This document shows positions 5,251 through 5,751 of a stretch of DNA of 5,751 bases, piece by piece. The notes under the pieces were generated by a model that was not told the origin of the DNA, did no database searches, and saw only the letters and a program-made list of their open reading frames with translations. The position numbers were made by a program, and so were the translations under genes. The DNA lies in assembly GCA_007116755.1 (NCBI GenBank), contig SKHU01000042.1, positions 1-5,751 on the forward strand, read 5' to 3'. The stretch's first letter is position 1. Each line of letters starts with the position of its first letter. Source of the stretch: Alphaproteobacteria bacterium (lineage in GTDB: Bacteria; Pseudomonadota; Alphaproteobacteria; Micavibrionales; CSBR16-224).

Positions 5251-5751
5251 TTATACGACCTCCAGCATCATAAATCCGTTCAGACAGCGCCCGCTTTCCG
5301 GCACATGACACAGAATGCGCTGCCCTGTTTTCAGTTTTTTCGTGCGTGCCAACTCCTCCAGTATAATAAAGATCGAGGCCGTGCCTGTATTGCCTTTTTG
5401 CGAAAGGTTGGAAAACCATCTGTTCTCTTCGATCAGCGCGCCGGTTTTTTCCAGCAGCGACACCGCCTCCTCCCGCAGGGAGTGCGAGGAATAATGGCTG
5501 CACAGATAATCCGTGGCCCCGGGGTCGATTTTTCCCGCATCGATCAAGTCCAGATAATGCGAAATCCAGACCGGAATCATTTTTTTGAGCAAATCAAAAT
5601 CCTGCACCAGCATCAACGCGCCCTCTTCCGCTGCTACCAGCGGCGTTGCAAACGCGCTCCAATATTTCTCTTCGGCAATGCCTGCCGTCATACAGGGTTG
5701 AAAACGCCCCGCATAGGAGCGAATATCAATCCAGAGAATTTTAAATGACAC
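5251..5751 (-). CDS. 3-oxoacyl-ACP synthase III-like (KAS III/FabH-type) condensing enzyme, C-terminal part
   Basis: Only the last 166 or so codons are in the window; the frame is open at the edge, and the GTG at 5749-5751 is most likely an internal valine, since about half of a normal KAS III (with the catalytic Cys) is missing. In the visible part, DYLCSHYSSHS (81-91, numbered from the window edge) aligns with the D-x4-HQAN segment of FabH, placing H86 as the catalytic histidine. GNTGTASI at 120-127 carries the catalytic asparagine (N121, FabH GNTSAAS). The end, VPESGRCLNGFMMLEVV, matches the C-terminal glycine-containing strand. KAS III enzymes are cytoplasmic thiolase-fold homodimers that condense an acyl-CoA starter with malonyl-ACP. 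The HQAN replacement by HYSS suggests a divergent subfamily and not the housekeeping FabH. It is the first visible gene of the minus-strand cluster and ends 3 bp before the oxidase gene. Confidence 0.82.
   Translation of the reverse strand: MSFKILWIDIRSYAGRFQPCMTAGIAEEKYWSAFATPLVAAEEGALMLVQDFDLLKKMIPVWISHYLDLIDAGKIDPGATDYLCSHYSSHSLREEAVSLLEKTGALIEENRWFSNLSQKGNTGTASIFIILEELARTKKLKTGQRILCHVPESGRCLNGFMMLEVV
5259..5263 (-). promoter_or_regulatory. Ribosome binding site of the oxidase gene, within the ketoacyl synthase gene
   Basis: GGAGG on the minus strand, 11 nt before the ATG at 5247. It is embedded in the last codons of the upstream gene, as expected for tightly linked genes on one mRNA. Confidence 0.5.

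Noticed and set aside
5107..5748. Plus-strand open frame of 213 codons
   Set aside because: It is antisense to the ketoacyl synthase and oxidase genes, and its translation (rich in Q, H and F) matches no family I know.
1..5751. CRISPR array, tRNA or rRNA gene, insertion sequence, attachment site
   Set aside because: No regularly spaced repeats, tRNA-like cloverleaf, transposase or integrase motifs, or flanking terminal repeats were seen.

Overview
The window looks like chromosomal DNA of a Gram-negative bacterium: it has an outer-membrane-type lipoprotein, bacterial Shine-Dalgarno sites and a consensus sigma70-type promoter. Base composition is roughly balanced with no sharp compositional breaks. 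Gene style suggests a proteobacterium, perhaps an alphaproteobacterium, but no marker gene is present and that placement is weak. UGA is an ordinary stop here; four of the genes end with it.

Left part (1-1540). The window opens inside the C-terminal half of a major facilitator transporter. Its reading frame is interrupted by one in-frame TGA at 68-70 and otherwise continues normally to 613. It converges on, and overlaps by 32 bp, a small P-loop ATPase of the AAA_28/NadR-kinase-like type (minus strand, GTG start). An AT-rich 141-bp divergent spacer follows, carrying a strong promoter for an 85-residue lipoprotein. That lipoprotein ends two bases from the end of a convergent ankyrin-repeat gene.

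Right part (1541-5751). Everything is on the minus strand and closely packed, in transcription order: a KAS III-like ketoacyl synthase (N-terminal part outside the window), a heme-oxygenase-like putative diiron oxidase, a 315-residue protein of unknown function with a lysine-rich tail, a flavoprotein reductase related to the FAD/NAD(P)H half of cytochrome P450 reductase/CysJ, and, after 67 bp, the ankyrin-repeat protein. Spacings of 3, -1 and 38 bp for the first four genes argue for one transcript.

Working model (inference): the condensing enzyme makes or diverts a fatty-acyl intermediate, the diiron-type protein oxidises it, and the flavoprotein may supply electrons. The unknown protein would be a further enzyme or membrane-associated partner. 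Such a set would make an acyl-derived metabolite or modify lipid. I know of no characterised pathway with exactly this gene order, and this is the most interesting part of the window.
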